Shown here: piece after piece, positions 20,072 through 28,023 of the stretch
How positions within the stretch are numbered: the stretch's first letter is position 1
Layout: the number at the start of each line of letters is the position of its first letter
Source of the DNA: a virus
Virus record (IMG/VR): IMGVR_UViG_3300048918_000254
Coordinates: 1-31,552 of that record
Reading direction: 5' to 3' (one strand)
Length of the DNA: 31,552 nucleotides
Notes under the pieces: generated by a model
The model's database searches: none
What the model was told of the DNA's origin: nothing
Seen by the model: the letters and a program-made list of their open reading frames with translations, nothing else
Program-made: the position numbers and the translations under genes

Positions 20072-22600
20072 ATGCTTGACTTGCAAGCGTTGCGCAACGC
20101 ACTAAGCGGCCCATTTGTCGCTTTCACCGCATATAAACAATTTATTACCTTTCGTCTGACGTGGAACGCCGAGAAAGGCAAATACGACAAAATCCCCCTA
20201 GGGAGCAGTACGGACTCGTCGACTTGGCTCGATTGGAGCACCGCGCTCGCGCTCGCCGAGCAGCAAGGGCTCGGCGTCGGCTTCGTATTTAGCGAGGCGG
20301 ATCCGTTCTTTTTCCTCGATATCGACGGCGCGCACGACGGCGCATCATGGTCGCCGCTCGCGTCTGAACTGTGCCAGCAATTTAGCGGATGTGCCGTCGA
20401 GGTGAGCGCCTCACAATCCGGGCTCCATATTTTCGGCACGTACACGGGGCAGGCGCCGGAGCACCGCAGCCGCAATGCCGCGCTACGGCTCGAGCTCTAT
20501 CACACGGGGCGCTTTGTGGCGCTCACGGGTATGGGCGCCGTGGGGAGCGCAGCACACGCCGCGGACGCCGCGCTCGCGCAGGTAATTAGTGATCGCTTCC
20601 CGCCGGCCGCACCTGGCGCAATTGCCGCGCTCGATTGGGATGCGGGTCCGGTCGACGGATGGAGCGGGCCGACGGATGATGCGGAGTTGCTCGCCACGAT
20701 GCGCCGCAGCAAGCCGACACCCGGATTCGGCGGAACGGCACCGGCGCACGTCTCGCATTTCCTCGATATGGATATCCCCGCGCTCGCGAAGCGCTTCCCT
20801 CCGCAGACACCCGGCAAACCGTTCGATGCGTCGGCCGCGGATATGAGCTTCGCCTCGACGCTCGCATTTTGGACCGGGAAAGATGCCGCGCGTATGGTGC
20901 GCATCCTCCGCGCGTCGCCGATGTGGCGCGATAAATGGGAACGCGAGGAATACCAATCGAGCACCATCCGCGCGGCGATCGGGTCGACGCCGAATGTTTA
21001 TACGAACGTGCGTGCCGTCGCTGTGGATGGTGCGCTGGACCGCAGTATCGCCCCTGTTCCCGTTGTACGTTCCGCGTTGATCGCCGCGTATTCCGCGCGG
21101 ATGAATCCCGATACGGGGCGCACACCTGACATGCTCTACGCACTGGCGAAAGAGATCGCCGCGGACAATAACGTTCAGCGCGAGGATAAGCGCGGACCGA
21201 TCGCCGAGAATTTGAAAGCGGCGTTCCAGAATTGCGGCGTGAAATACAACACGGCGGCCGTGCGCGAAATGGTGTGTCCGAGCACGGTGCGCCTCGCCGA
21301 TGAATACGGATGGTTGCAAGGATGGGTATTTCTCACGACGGGCGATCAGTTTTATAACCCGGCGTACGGCGAGCCGATCAGCGCCACGGCGTTTAACGCA
21401 CTGTTCAATCGCTACATCGCGCCGGCGGAAGGCAAGCAACCGAACGCGGCGAAGGATGCCGTTGACGTGCTGAACATCCCCGTCGTATCGCAGCGCATGT
21501 ACGTGCCGTTTTATCCCCTCATGTTTGAAAATCGCGGGATCCGGTGCATTAACTCGTACCGGCCGGAGAGCGTGCCGACGGGCCGTGTGTGGAGCAACCA
21601 GGCTGAAAGCGATGCGGTTACAACCGTGCTCTCCCATTTGTCGACGCTCCTCGGCGATCAATACGAGACGTTCATCGCGTGGATCGCGCACAACGTGCAA
21701 AAGCCGGGCGTCCGGATACGCTTCGCGCCGCTCATCAAAGGTACGCAGGGTGATGGTAAGAGCGCCATTACCACGCTGCTTAAAGCCGTGATGGGCGATG
21801 AGAACGTGACGAGCATCTCGAATGCGGAGGTGAAGTCAGAATTTACCGATTGGGCGTGGAATGCGAGCGTCGGCGTGATCGAGGAGCTCCGGATGGAAGG
21901 GGATCGCCGGCACGCTATCGCGAACGCTGCAAAGACGCTCATCACGAACGATTACACCAAGATCATCCCGAAGGGCTCGAAGGGTTTCGAAGTGATCGCG
22001 ACGATGAATATCGCCGGGTACACGAACCACGAGGATGCGGTTCCCCTGGATGACGACGATCGCCGCTGGTGGGTCATTTTCTCGCCGTTCAAACGGTATT
22101 CCGACGTCGAGGCGAAATTCGGAGATCCCGTCTCGTACTTCGATCGGCTGTTCCACTCGATCAGCAACTACGCGCCCGCGTTGCGCTTTTACTTTGAGAC
22201 GTACGCGATCCCCGCATCGTTCCGGCCGAACGGTCGTGCTCCGGAGACGGCCGCCAAGCGGGCGATGATGCACGCAGGCGACGGAGATTTGATTACGGAC
22301 GCGAACGGGTTGCTCGAAGTGGGCGCCGCGGGCGTAACGCGTGATGTGATCTCCTCGCGTCATTTCCTCGCGGAGCTCGCGTCGTTACGCAATGAAAAGC
22401 CGCTGCAAACCCGCGCGGCCGGTCGGCTAATTGAGACGCTCGGATTTCATCGCGTCACTAAAAATGTGAGATGGAACGGAGATTTTCAAAAATTATGGAC
22501 GAAACCAGGAATAACGCACGATACGGATAATTTGCGCAAAATTTTGGACGAATCTTTAATTTTATCGGCCGGTTTCGGGCAGTGTGGCCAAAGCGTATAA
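20072..22600 (+). CDS. Primase-helicase (D5-like SF3 with primase-polymerase domain)
   Basis: 842 aa, bifunctional replication protein. N-terminal primase-polymerase-like part: FLDIDGAHDG (about 82-91) with the two metal-binding Asp residues, SGLHIFG (about 116-122), LYHTGRFVALTG (about 144-155). The helicase part carries Walker A GTQGDGKS (about 556-563), Walker B-type VGVIEEL (about 600-606) and sensor ATMNI (about 643-647), followed by an arginine region (DDRRWW). The length is usual for phage D5/VapE-type proteins. An AT-rich repeat region right after the gene is a plausible site of action (origin). The Shine-Dalgarno is GGAA with good spacing. It pairs with the family B polymerase at 4433. 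Confidence 0.85.
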   Translation: MLDLQALRNALSGPFVAFTAYKQFITFRLTWNAEKGKYDKIPLGSSTDSSTWLDWSTALALAEQQGLGVGFVFSEADPFFFLDIDGAHDGASWSPLASELCQQFSGCAVEVSASQSGLHIFGTYTGQAPEHRSRNAALRLELYHTGRFVALTGMGAVGSAAHAADAALAQVISDRFPPAAPGAIAALDWDAGPVDGWSGPTDDAELLATMRRSKPTPGFGGTAPAHVSHFLDMDIPALAKRFPPQTPGKPFDASAADMSFASTLAFWTGKDAARMVRILRASPMWRDKWEREEYQSSTIRAAIGSTPNVYTNVRAVAVDGALDRSIAPVPVVRSALIAAYSARMNPDTGRTPDMLYALAKEIAADNNVQREDKRGPIAENLKAAFQNCGVKYNTAAVREMVCPSTVRLADEYGWLQGWVFLTTGDQFYNPAYGEPISATAFNALFNRYIAPAEGKQPNAAKDAVDVLNIPVVSQRMYVPFYPLMFENRGIRCINSYRPESVPTGRVWSNQAESDAVTTVLSHLSTLLGDQYETFIAWIAHNVQKPGVRIRFAPLIKGTQGDGKSAITTLLKAVMGDENVTSISNAEVKSEFTDWAWNASVGVIEELRMEGDRRHAIANAAKTLITNDYTKIIPKGSKGFEVIATMNIAGYTNHEDAVPLDDDDRRWWVIFSPFKRYSDVEAKFGDPVSYFDRLFHSISNYAPALRFYFETYAIPASFRPNGRAPETAAKRAMMHAGDGDLITDANGLLEVGAAGVTRDVISSRHFLAELASLRNEKPLQTRAAGRLIETLGFHRVTKNVRWNGDFQKLWTKPGITHDTDNLRKILDESLILSAGFGQCGQSV

Positions 22601-22867
22601 AACATTAGCCACGGCGCAAACCCTTGTGGGGTAAGGCTCTCAGGGTTTGTGGCTAAATGTGGCTAATGTTGTTACCTCACCCTTCCTATATACACATATG
22701 CGTGTCACTAGACGTACTTTATAATTATGTAATTTTTATTTTTATTTACACTCTACCTTTTATCTTTTATTAGCCACATTAGCCACAAAAGAAAAAGAGT
22801 AATAGAATCAAAGAGTTACAGCGTGGCTAAAGTTGTGGCTATAACGTGGCGAATGTTTATTAGCCAC
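22584..22867. repeat. TTAGCCAC/GTGGCTAA repeat cluster in an AT-rich gap (candidate origin)
   Basis: The 8-mer occurs at 22605-22612, 22770-22777, 22779-22786 and 22860-22867 (TTAGCCAC) and at 22649-22656, 22659-22666 and 22823-22830 (GTGGCTAA); near matches (one mismatch) are at 22584-22591, 22835-22842 and 22846-22853. Some pairs are tandem at 9- or 10-bp spacing. An AT-rich core (about 22690-22770) sits between two groups. The first group also forms a large inverted repeat, TTAGCCAC...AAACCC/GGGTTT...GTGGCTAA (22605-22656). This combination of iterons plus AT-rich core next to the primase-helicase is typical of replication origins. Confidence 0.6.
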
Positions 22868-22869
22868 AC

Positions 22870-22900
22870 TTGACGAAAAGTTAGACGGATCGGCTAAACT
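22870..22900 (+). promoter_or_regulatory. Possible rightward promoter before the small terminase
   Basis: TTGACG (22870-22875), 19-bp spacer, TAAACT (22895-22900), directly after the last TTAGCCAC copy. The spacer is longer than the usual 17 bp and there is no palindrome, so the call is weak. The GTG start of the small terminase is at 22943. Confidence 0.3.
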
Positions 22901-22942
22901 GTGTTAGACCGCAAGTGAAGCGCAACGGGGCGATAAATTACA

Positions 22943-23713
22943 GTGGCAGAATTAACGCAAAAACAAATCGACTTTGCTCGGAATTACATCGAGTCCGACC
23001 GGAACGCATCGAAGGCGTATCGGTGGAGTTACGACGCCACGAACATGACGCGCGAGACGATCGCGCAGTGCGCCTCACGTCTCCTGGCGGATCCCCGCGT
23101 GAAAGCGGAGATCGATCGCATCTCTCATAAAGCCGCGGAGCACGTCGAATTTACGGCGGCCGACTGGTTGCGCCATAACGTCGAGATCGCGACGGCCGAT
23201 CCGAACGAGTTGATCCGAACGCGGCTAATTTGCTGTCGACATTGCTACGGCGCGAACGGCGCGTTCCAGTGGCGTGACGAGATGGAATGGGCCGATGCAT
23301 GTGCGGAGTCATTTGCGGCCGCGGCGCGCGCCGAGCGCGAGGGAAGCACGGAGACTGTGCCGATCCCTGGGAATGATGGGGGCTATGGATTCGATCGTAC
23401 GCGGCCGCCACGGGGCGAATGCGAGCGTTGCGGGGGCGAAGGTACGTATGAGGTGTTTGTGGCCGACTCGGGGCGTCTGGCGGGCCCGGCGCGGCGTCTC
23501 TATGCCGGCGTGAAGCAAACGAAGTACGGCGTCGAGGTGCTTATGCGAAACCAGGATCTAGCGCTCAAAAATATCGGTAATTATTTCGGATTAAATAATC
23601 TGCAGCGTCACGAGATCACGGGGAAAGACGGCGGCCCGATTATTTCGGCGCAGTCACTTTCAGACGAGCACCTCGCGCAAATTATCGCGAAGCACGAAGC
23701 GGGTAAGGTATGA
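22943..23713 (+). CDS. Terminase small subunit (TerS) with zinc-finger insert
   Basis: 256 aa. N-terminal ~60 residues match Terminase_2-type small subunits, which bind DNA at the packaging start: LTQKQIDFARNYIESDRNASKAYRWSYD-like start and a helix-turn-helix in ETIAQCASRLLADPRV. An insert carries two CxxC pairs (CRHC near 94-97 and CERC near 157-160), a likely zinc-binding element that is not in simple TerS proteins. The C-terminus is Asp/Glu and Asn rich (NYFGLNNLQRHE) with the GKDGG... element seen in many TerS. GTG start; it follows the candidate origin and is well placed before the large subunit, though separated from it by one gene. Confidence 0.75.
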   Translation: MAELTQKQIDFARNYIESDRNASKAYRWSYDATNMTRETIAQCASRLLADPRVKAEIDRISHKAAEHVEFTAADWLRHNVEIATADPNELIRTRLICCRHCYGANGAFQWRDEMEWADACAESFAAAARAEREGSTETVPIPGNDGGYGFDRTRPPRGECERCGGEGTYEVFVADSGRLAGPARRLYAGVKQTKYGVEVLMRNQDLALKNIGNYFGLNNLQRHEITGKDGGPIISAQSLSDEHLAQIIAKHEAGKV

Positions 23714-23725
23714 GGATTGCTCTGA

Positions 23726-23754
23726 TTGACGCGCAACGGGGCGCCGCCTAGTAT
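23726..23754 (+). promoter_or_regulatory. Non-palindromic promoter (rightward), TTGACG-17-TAGTAT
   Basis: -35 TTGACG (23726-23731), exact 17-bp spacer, -10 TAGTAT (23749-23754), just before the 225-aa gene. It has the same boxes as the palindromic promoters but lacks the second CCGTCAA arm, so it should be less sensitive to a regulator that binds the palindrome. Confidence 0.65.
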
Positions 23755-23795
23755 TTCGTGGCAATTCCTCATAACCGATCGGAGATTTCAGAAAA

Positions 23796-24473
23796 ATGGG
23801 TAAACTTTATTTCAACGGCGCGCAGCAAATCGTTTTCCGGTCGGATGACGATCAATCCGGCAATCCGGATGTGCGCACAATCAAAGCGTCGAAAATTGCA
23901 GGGCTCGTCGCTTCCGGCGCATCGGTGGATCCGAGCGCGGAACAGGATTACGAGCAACCCGTCGACGAGCCCGGCACGGATGACGCGCCGGTGACGGCAG
24001 AAGGCGCCACGCTCCCGACGGATGCCCGGCTCCCGCCGAGCGACGAGCAGCCGAGCACGACGCAAACGTTCGTTACGGATCCGGTGAGCGGCCAAACCGT
24101 CGTGCAAACCGATTCGCAAAATCCCGTGCAGCCGGAAGCGCCGATCGCTATTCCCGTACCGCCGGCACAATCCGCCGAAGATCAAGCGGCGATCGTTCAC
24201 GCGGGGATCCTGCAGCGCGCATCGGAAATCGGGAGCGCTCCGCAAGTTGCCGCATCCGGCGGGGCATCGGGCATTGTGATCGATCCGACGCAACACGCAT
24301 CGGCGAAGGATCAATTTGCGGGCGTCATGGCGAAGTTGCACGAGCTCGAAGGCGAAGGGGTCGACGAGTTGCGCAACACGCTCCGCGCGATCGGAACCCT
24401 CCTCCACTTGCATAGCCAGGCGTCGCACGATGCCGAGCACACGGGCAATTACAAGGCGGGCGATACGCAGTAA
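23796..24473 (+). CDS. Acidic protein of unknown function between the terminase genes
   Basis: 225 aa, unrecognised. N-terminal ~50 residues form a small globular part (MGKLYFNGAQQIVFRSDDDQ, RTIKASKIAGLVASG); the centre (about 50-150) is acidic and Pro/Gln/Thr-rich, and the C-terminal third is alpha-helical (FAGVMAKLHELEGEGVDELR, LLHLHSQASHDAEH). It could be a virion or scaffold-associated protein. The Pro-rich linker resembles those of other proteins in this phage. Own promoter at 23726. No function assigned. Confidence 0.6.
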   Translation: MGKLYFNGAQQIVFRSDDDQSGNPDVRTIKASKIAGLVASGASVDPSAEQDYEQPVDEPGTDDAPVTAEGATLPTDARLPPSDEQPSTTQTFVTDPVSGQTVVQTDSQNPVQPEAPIAIPVPPAQSAEDQAAIVHAGILQRASEIGSAPQVAASGGASGIVIDPTQHASAKDQFAGVMAKLHELEGEGVDELRNTLRAIGTLLHLHSQASHDAEHTGNYKAGDTQ

Positions 24474-24488
24474 CCGGGCGAGTCGTGA

Positions 24489-24646
24489 GCCGGAGCACGT
24501 AAAATTCCGGCAGTAGATCGGGCGCCGCGTGTATTTGCGGGCGTCGTCGGAACCGTAACCGACAAAGATTTCCCCGCTGGCGGCGGGATTGCGCCTGGTC
24601 CGCGCAAATTCAAAGGGGCGCTCGATTACTCGGCGCCCCTCTTTTT
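24489..24646 (+). ncRNA. Candidate structured RNA ending in a terminator, before TerL
   Basis: No ORF fits the 209-bp gap 24474-24682. It contains in order: GCCGGA/TCCGGC (24489-24511, 11-nt loop), GTCGG/CCGAC (24546-24563), CCCGC/GCGGG (24573-24587), TTGCGC/GCGCAA (24589-24607) and the terminator AGGGGCGC/GCGCCCCT (24614-24640) followed by TCTTTTT. Five non-overlapping perfect stems in about 150 nt is notable even for GC-rich DNA. It might be a small RNA or a long structured leader of the large terminase. No promoter is evident at its 5' end, so the status is tentative. Confidence 0.35.
24614..24646 (+). terminator. Intrinsic terminator upstream of the large terminase gene
   Basis: Stem AGGGGCGC (24614-24621) / GCGCCCCT (24633-24640) with an 11-nt loop, then C and TTTTT (24642-24646). 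It ends a transcript that includes the 225-aa gene. TerL therefore probably needs read-through, antitermination or a separate promoter. A lone half-operator CCGTCAA is at 24657-24663. Confidence 0.75.
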
Positions 24647-24682
24647 ATGTATTATCCCGTCAAATAGCTACAGAGTTATCCT

Positions 24683-26131
24683 ATGATCCCGTTCGAGATC
24701 CCCGTAATTGAAGCGGCGCGCGAATTACAGCGTCGACGCCTGGCTCGCAGCAATCTCCACGACTTTATTCGCTACGTGAATCCGGAATACATCGTTTCGG
24801 AGTTTTCGCGCGTCGTGTGCCTAGAGCTCGACGCGTTTCTTGACCAAGTGGAGCGCGGGCAACGTCCCGTACTCATCTTGCAGGCGCCGCCACAGCACGG
24901 AAAGTCGGAGATCGTCTCGCGCAATCTCCCCGCGTACGTATTCGGACGGTGGGCCGATTGGAATATGGCGGGGCTCTCGTACGCCGCGGATCTCGCCGAG
25001 GATATGGGGCGCGACGTGCAACGCGTCATGCAGACGGAGGAATACATCGCGTTATTTCCCCTGTCGACGCTCAATCGCAAAATTACCGGCGTGCAGCCGA
25101 AACTCAATTCGAAGGCGTTCGAGATCCCCGGCGCGAAAGGTTCGTATCGTGGCGCGGGCGTCGGCGGACCCCTTACGGGCCGGAAAGTGAATATCGGACT
25201 AATCGACGATCCGATTAAAAACGCCCAAGAGGCGCTATCGAAGGTGACGAAGGATGGTATCGAGAATTGGTACAAATCCACGTTCCTTACCCGCCTGGCG
25301 CATCTCTCCGGCCAAATCATCATGGCGACCTCGTGGGCGCAAGATGATCTATCGGGCCGTGTGATCGCCAGCAATCCGAATGCGCGCGTGCTGAAATTCC
25401 CCGCGATCGCCGAGGATAACGATCCGCTCGGGCGCGAACCGGGCGCCGCGCTCGTACCGGAATTGCATCCGCTCGATCAATTGTTGGAATTTAAGGTTGC
25501 GCTCGGCGAATATTTTTGGGCGGCGATGTATCAGCAAAACCCGCGGCCGATGGGCGGTAATATCTTTTCGACGGATGGCGTGCGCTATTACCGACGCTCG
25601 GAATTGCCGTTACGCTTCGATAAAGTCGTCACATCCTGGGATTGCACCTTCAAAGATACGGACGGGACCGATTATGTCGTCGGCCAGGTGTGGGGCAAAA
25701 AGGCGGCGAATAGCTACCTCCTCGCACAGACTCGCGCGCGAATGACGTTCACAAAGACGCAGACGGCGATTAAAGAGATGCACCGGGACTTTCCGGACGC
25801 GCGGCGCATATTGATCGAGGATAAAGCGAACGGTCCCGCCGTGATCGATACGCTCAAAGTGACCGTGCCGGGGATCATTCCGGTCGAACCGGACGGAAGC
25901 AAAGAGGCGCGCGCCCACGCGATCACGGCGTATTGGGAAGCGGGTAACGTCTGGTTGCCGCACAAAGAGGACGCGCCGTGGATCGTCGGATTTGTCGACG
26001 AGGTGACGACATTCCCCGCGGCCGCGCATGACGATCAGGTCGACGCGATGACACAGGCTTTGCGCGATCTCTATCCGGGCCGTATTATGCCGATGAATAT
26101 CAATCCGGCGCTTTTACAGGGGCGGCAATGA
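24683..26131 (+). CDS. Terminase large subunit (TerL)
   Basis: 482 aa. Motor and nuclease of DNA packaging. ATPase domain: Walker A-like QAPPQHGKSE (67-76), Walker B VNIGLIDDP (about 168-176; catalytic acidic pair DD). Nuclease domain: SWDCTFKD (about 318-325; the first Asp), LIEDKANG (about 376-383) and HDDQVDAM (about 449-456), giving the three acidic residues of the RNase H-like fold. The length matches the Terminase_6/GpA-type phage enzymes. Shine-Dalgarno is weak. The stop is 36 bp from the end of an antisense gene. Confidence 0.92.
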   Translation: MIPFEIPVIEAARELQRRRLARSNLHDFIRYVNPEYIVSEFSRVVCLELDAFLDQVERGQRPVLILQAPPQHGKSEIVSRNLPAYVFGRWADWNMAGLSYAADLAEDMGRDVQRVMQTEEYIALFPLSTLNRKITGVQPKLNSKAFEIPGAKGSYRGAGVGGPLTGRKVNIGLIDDPIKNAQEALSKVTKDGIENWYKSTFLTRLAHLSGQIIMATSWAQDDLSGRVIASNPNARVLKFPAIAEDNDPLGREPGAALVPELHPLDQLLEFKVALGEYFWAAMYQQNPRPMGGNIFSTDGVRYYRRSELPLRFDKVVTSWDCTFKDTDGTDYVVGQVWGKKAANSYLLAQTRARMTFTKTQTAIKEMHRDFPDARRILIEDKANGPAVIDTLKVTVPGIIPVEPDGSKEARAHAITAYWEAGNVWLPHKEDAPWIVGFVDEVTTFPAAAHDDQVDAMTQALRDLYPGRIMPMNINPALLQGRQ

Positions 26132-26143
26132 AAAACGATTTAT

Positions 26144-26159
26144 GCCCCTATTACGGGGC
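26144..26159. terminator. Weak hairpin between converging TerL and antisense genes
   Basis: GCCCC (26144-26148) pairs with GGGGC (26155-26159) around a 6-nt loop. Neither side has a good T-run, so it is at best a weak terminator. Confidence 0.3.
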
Positions 26160-26167
26160 CGGTTTGG

Positions 26168-26407
26168 TTAGTAGGCAAAGCCGATGGATTCGAACCAATC
26201 GCGCGCCGCTTGGGATTCTTCAAACGCTACTGTCAGCGGAAGCGAGTCGAAACAGGCTACCTTATAAATTGCGCTATCAACTTCGGCTGTTTCGCCCGCG
26301 TTGTTACCTGCCGCCATCCAAGCATCGCGAGCAGCAGCGGGCATGTTTGAACCACGCGATACAATCATTTCTGCTTCGATCAGGGCATACATTTTTGCGT
26401 AGTTCAT
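26168..26407 (-). CDS. Antisense small protein inside the packaging cluster
   Basis: 79 aa, unrecognised. Helical N-terminus (MNYAKMYALIEAEMIVSRGS), a segment AARDAWMAAGNNAGETAEVD, and a C-terminal FEESQAARDWFESIGF. GGAG Shine-Dalgarno with fair spacing. It is read leftward from promoter P8, opposite to terminase and portal, the only leftward gene between 19840 and the end. The gene plus its own operator-promoter looks like an inserted accessory cassette. Function unknown. Confidence 0.7.
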   Translation of the reverse strand: MNYAKMYALIEAEMIVSRGSNMPAAARDAWMAAGNNAGETAEVDSAIYKVACFDSLPLTVAFEESQAARDWFESIGFAY

Positions 26408-26439
26408 TTCGGTTTGCTCCGTTGCGTTTCAGTGATTAC

Positions 26440-26468
26440 AGTATCGCCGTTATTGACGGCGCCGTCAA
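26440..26468 (-). promoter_or_regulatory. Palindromic operator-promoter P8 (leftward)
   Basis: TTGACGGCGCCGTCAA (26453-26468): a perfect palindrome including the centre. Leftward -35 TTGACG (26463-26468), 17-bp spacer, -10 GATACT (26440-26445), driving the antisense gene. The portal's Shine-Dalgarno (AGGAA, 26470-26474) and ATG (26484) lie upstream of where a rightward transcript from this site would begin, so rightward portal transcription must come from upstream. Confidence 0.75.
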
Positions 26469-26483
26469 TAGGAATTTATAAAA

Positions 26484-28022
26484 ATGTTCGCTTTTTTCCG
26501 TAATTGGCGCGCTCGCCGCGCGGCACGTAGCGCGGCGAATATCCGCGTCGAGGAGCGCACCGCAGAAGTGTCGCTCAAGCAAATTAACGCCGTGCTCGGA
26601 TCGTTCACTCCTCCGCAGGCGCCTGGCACGGCTCCGAGCGGCGTCGAGGTGCGCCCGCCAGTGATGCCCGCCGGCGTCGTGCCGGAAGGCGTCAAGATCG
26701 CCCAGGATCGCGCGTTGTCCGGCGTCTATGAGTATGCGAACGATTTCCTCAACGGGCACGGATTTATAGGATTCCCCGCGCTCATCGGACTCACGCAGCA
26801 GCCGGAGTATCGAAAGATCGTCAGCGTGATCGCCGAGGAGATGACGCGCAAATGGATCAAGATCCAGGCGAAAGGCGGCGACGATAAATCCGATGCGATC
26901 GCCGAGCTCACCGATGCGATGCGTCATTTCAAGTTGCGCGAGCACTTTCACGAAATCGCAATTCACGACGGGTTCTACGGGCGCGGGCAACTTTACATCG
27001 ATCTCAAAGACAAGCTAGGGAACCCGATTTCCGCGGATCCGGCGCTTCGTAAATTGCCGCTCATCGTCGACAAGCGCACGATCGGTATCGGCGCGCTCAA
27101 CGGGTTTAAAACGGTCGAGGCGATGTGGAGTTATCCGGGCGCCTACAATTCGGACAAGCCGCTCCGGAACGATTTCTATAATCCGTCGACGTGGTACGTG
27201 ATGGGCGATGAAATCTCCGCGTCGCGCCTCATGACGTTCGTATCGCAGCCGGTTCCGGACGTGCTCAAACCGGCGTATGCGTTCGCCGGACTCTCGATGA
27301 TCCAGGTCGCGATGCCGTACGTCGGTAACTGGCTACGCACGCGCGACAGTGTTTCGGATCTCGTGAACGGCTTCTCTGTGCCGATCCTTAAAACGAATAT
27401 GGCGGGCGCGCTATCCGGCGGCGCCGGCCAGCAGGAGACGTTGCGCGTCGGATTGTTCCAAAAGTGGCGTAGTAATTTCGGCGTCTGGATGCTCAATAAG
27501 GGCACGGACGGCGCCGGCGATGCCGAAGAATTCAATTTTGAAAACGTTCCGCTCTCCGGGCTCGATAAATTGCAGGCGCAAGCCCAGGAACAGCAAGCGA
27601 GCATATCGAGCATTCCGCTCGTCAAGTTGCTAGGAATCACGCCGAGCGGGCTAAACGCCTCGAGTGATGGCGAGGTGCGCGTCTTTTACGATCACATCAA
27701 AGCACGCCAGGAACGTTTTTTCCGCCCCGGCCTCGAGCGCGCGCTGCAAATTATCCAATTGCACCTGTGGGGAGAGATCGACGAGGATCTTGAGATCGTT
27801 TTCGAGTCGCTATGGGAAATGGACGCGTTGCAGGCGTCGCAAATCCGTGTGAACGATGCGCAGACGGCGAGCACGTATATTGCCGATGGCGTGCTGATGC
27901 CGGAGGAGGTGCGCCAATCCGTCGCGGACGATACGGACAACCCGTACCATTCGATCGATACGAGCATCGCCCCGGAGGTGGATGAGCCGGACGACGGGCC
28001 GGCACTGCGCGAGGCGGCTTAA
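26484..28022 (+). CDS. Portal protein (DUF1073 type)
   Basis: 512 aa; forms the head-tail channel ring. The N-terminal region is basic/amphipathic with a Pro-rich linker, then FLNGHGFIGFPALIGLTQQPEYRKIVSVIAEEMTRKWIKI (about 88-127), a hallmark of DUF1073 portals, IAIHDGFYGRGQLYID (about 158-173), and LDKLQAQAQEQQASISSIPLVKLLGITPSGLNASSDGEV (about 361-399), the segment preceding the C-terminal helical crown. The C-terminus is acidic (DEPDDGP). The length is usual. The gene is followed after one base by the head morphogenesis gene. Shine-Dalgarno AGGAA. Confidence 0.88.
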   Translation: MFAFFRNWRARRAARSAANIRVEERTAEVSLKQINAVLGSFTPPQAPGTAPSGVEVRPPVMPAGVVPEGVKIAQDRALSGVYEYANDFLNGHGFIGFPALIGLTQQPEYRKIVSVIAEEMTRKWIKIQAKGGDDKSDAIAELTDAMRHFKLREHFHEIAIHDGFYGRGQLYIDLKDKLGNPISADPALRKLPLIVDKRTIGIGALNGFKTVEAMWSYPGAYNSDKPLRNDFYNPSTWYVMGDEISASRLMTFVSQPVPDVLKPAYAFAGLSMIQVAMPYVGNWLRTRDSVSDLVNGFSVPILKTNMAGALSGGAGQQETLRVGLFQKWRSNFGVWMLNKGTDGAGDAEEFNFENVPLSGLDKLQAQAQEQQASISSIPLVKLLGITPSGLNASSDGEVRVFYDHIKARQERFFRPGLERALQIIQLHLWGEIDEDLEIVFESLWEMDALQASQIRVNDAQTASTYIADGVLMPEEVRQSVADDTDNPYHSIDTSIAPEVDEPDDGPALREAA

Positions 28023-28023
28023 C

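Noticed and set aside
20483-21700. 405-aa minus-strand frame opposite the primase gene
   Set aside because: Arg/His-rich shadow with no Shine-Dalgarno; the plus-strand primase-helicase has clear motifs.
22605-22867. TTAGCCAC repeats considered as a CRISPR array
   Set aside because: Units are only 8 bp, face both ways and have irregular spacing, with no unique constant-length spacers.
24657-24663. Lone CCGTCAA half-operator 20 bp before TerL
   Set aside because: No second arm and no -10/-35 pair in register in either direction; a single 7-mer can occur by chance.
26186-26196. GGTTCGAATCC on the minus strand, like a tRNA T-loop
   Set aside because: It lies within the coding sequence of the 79-aa gene (DWFES...) with no matching acceptor stem or anticodon arm around it.
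26453-26484. P8 considered as a rightward promoter for the portal gene
   Set aside because: A -10 at 17 bp (TTATAA, 26476-26481) would start RNA after the portal Shine-Dalgarno and ATG, so it cannot serve that gene.
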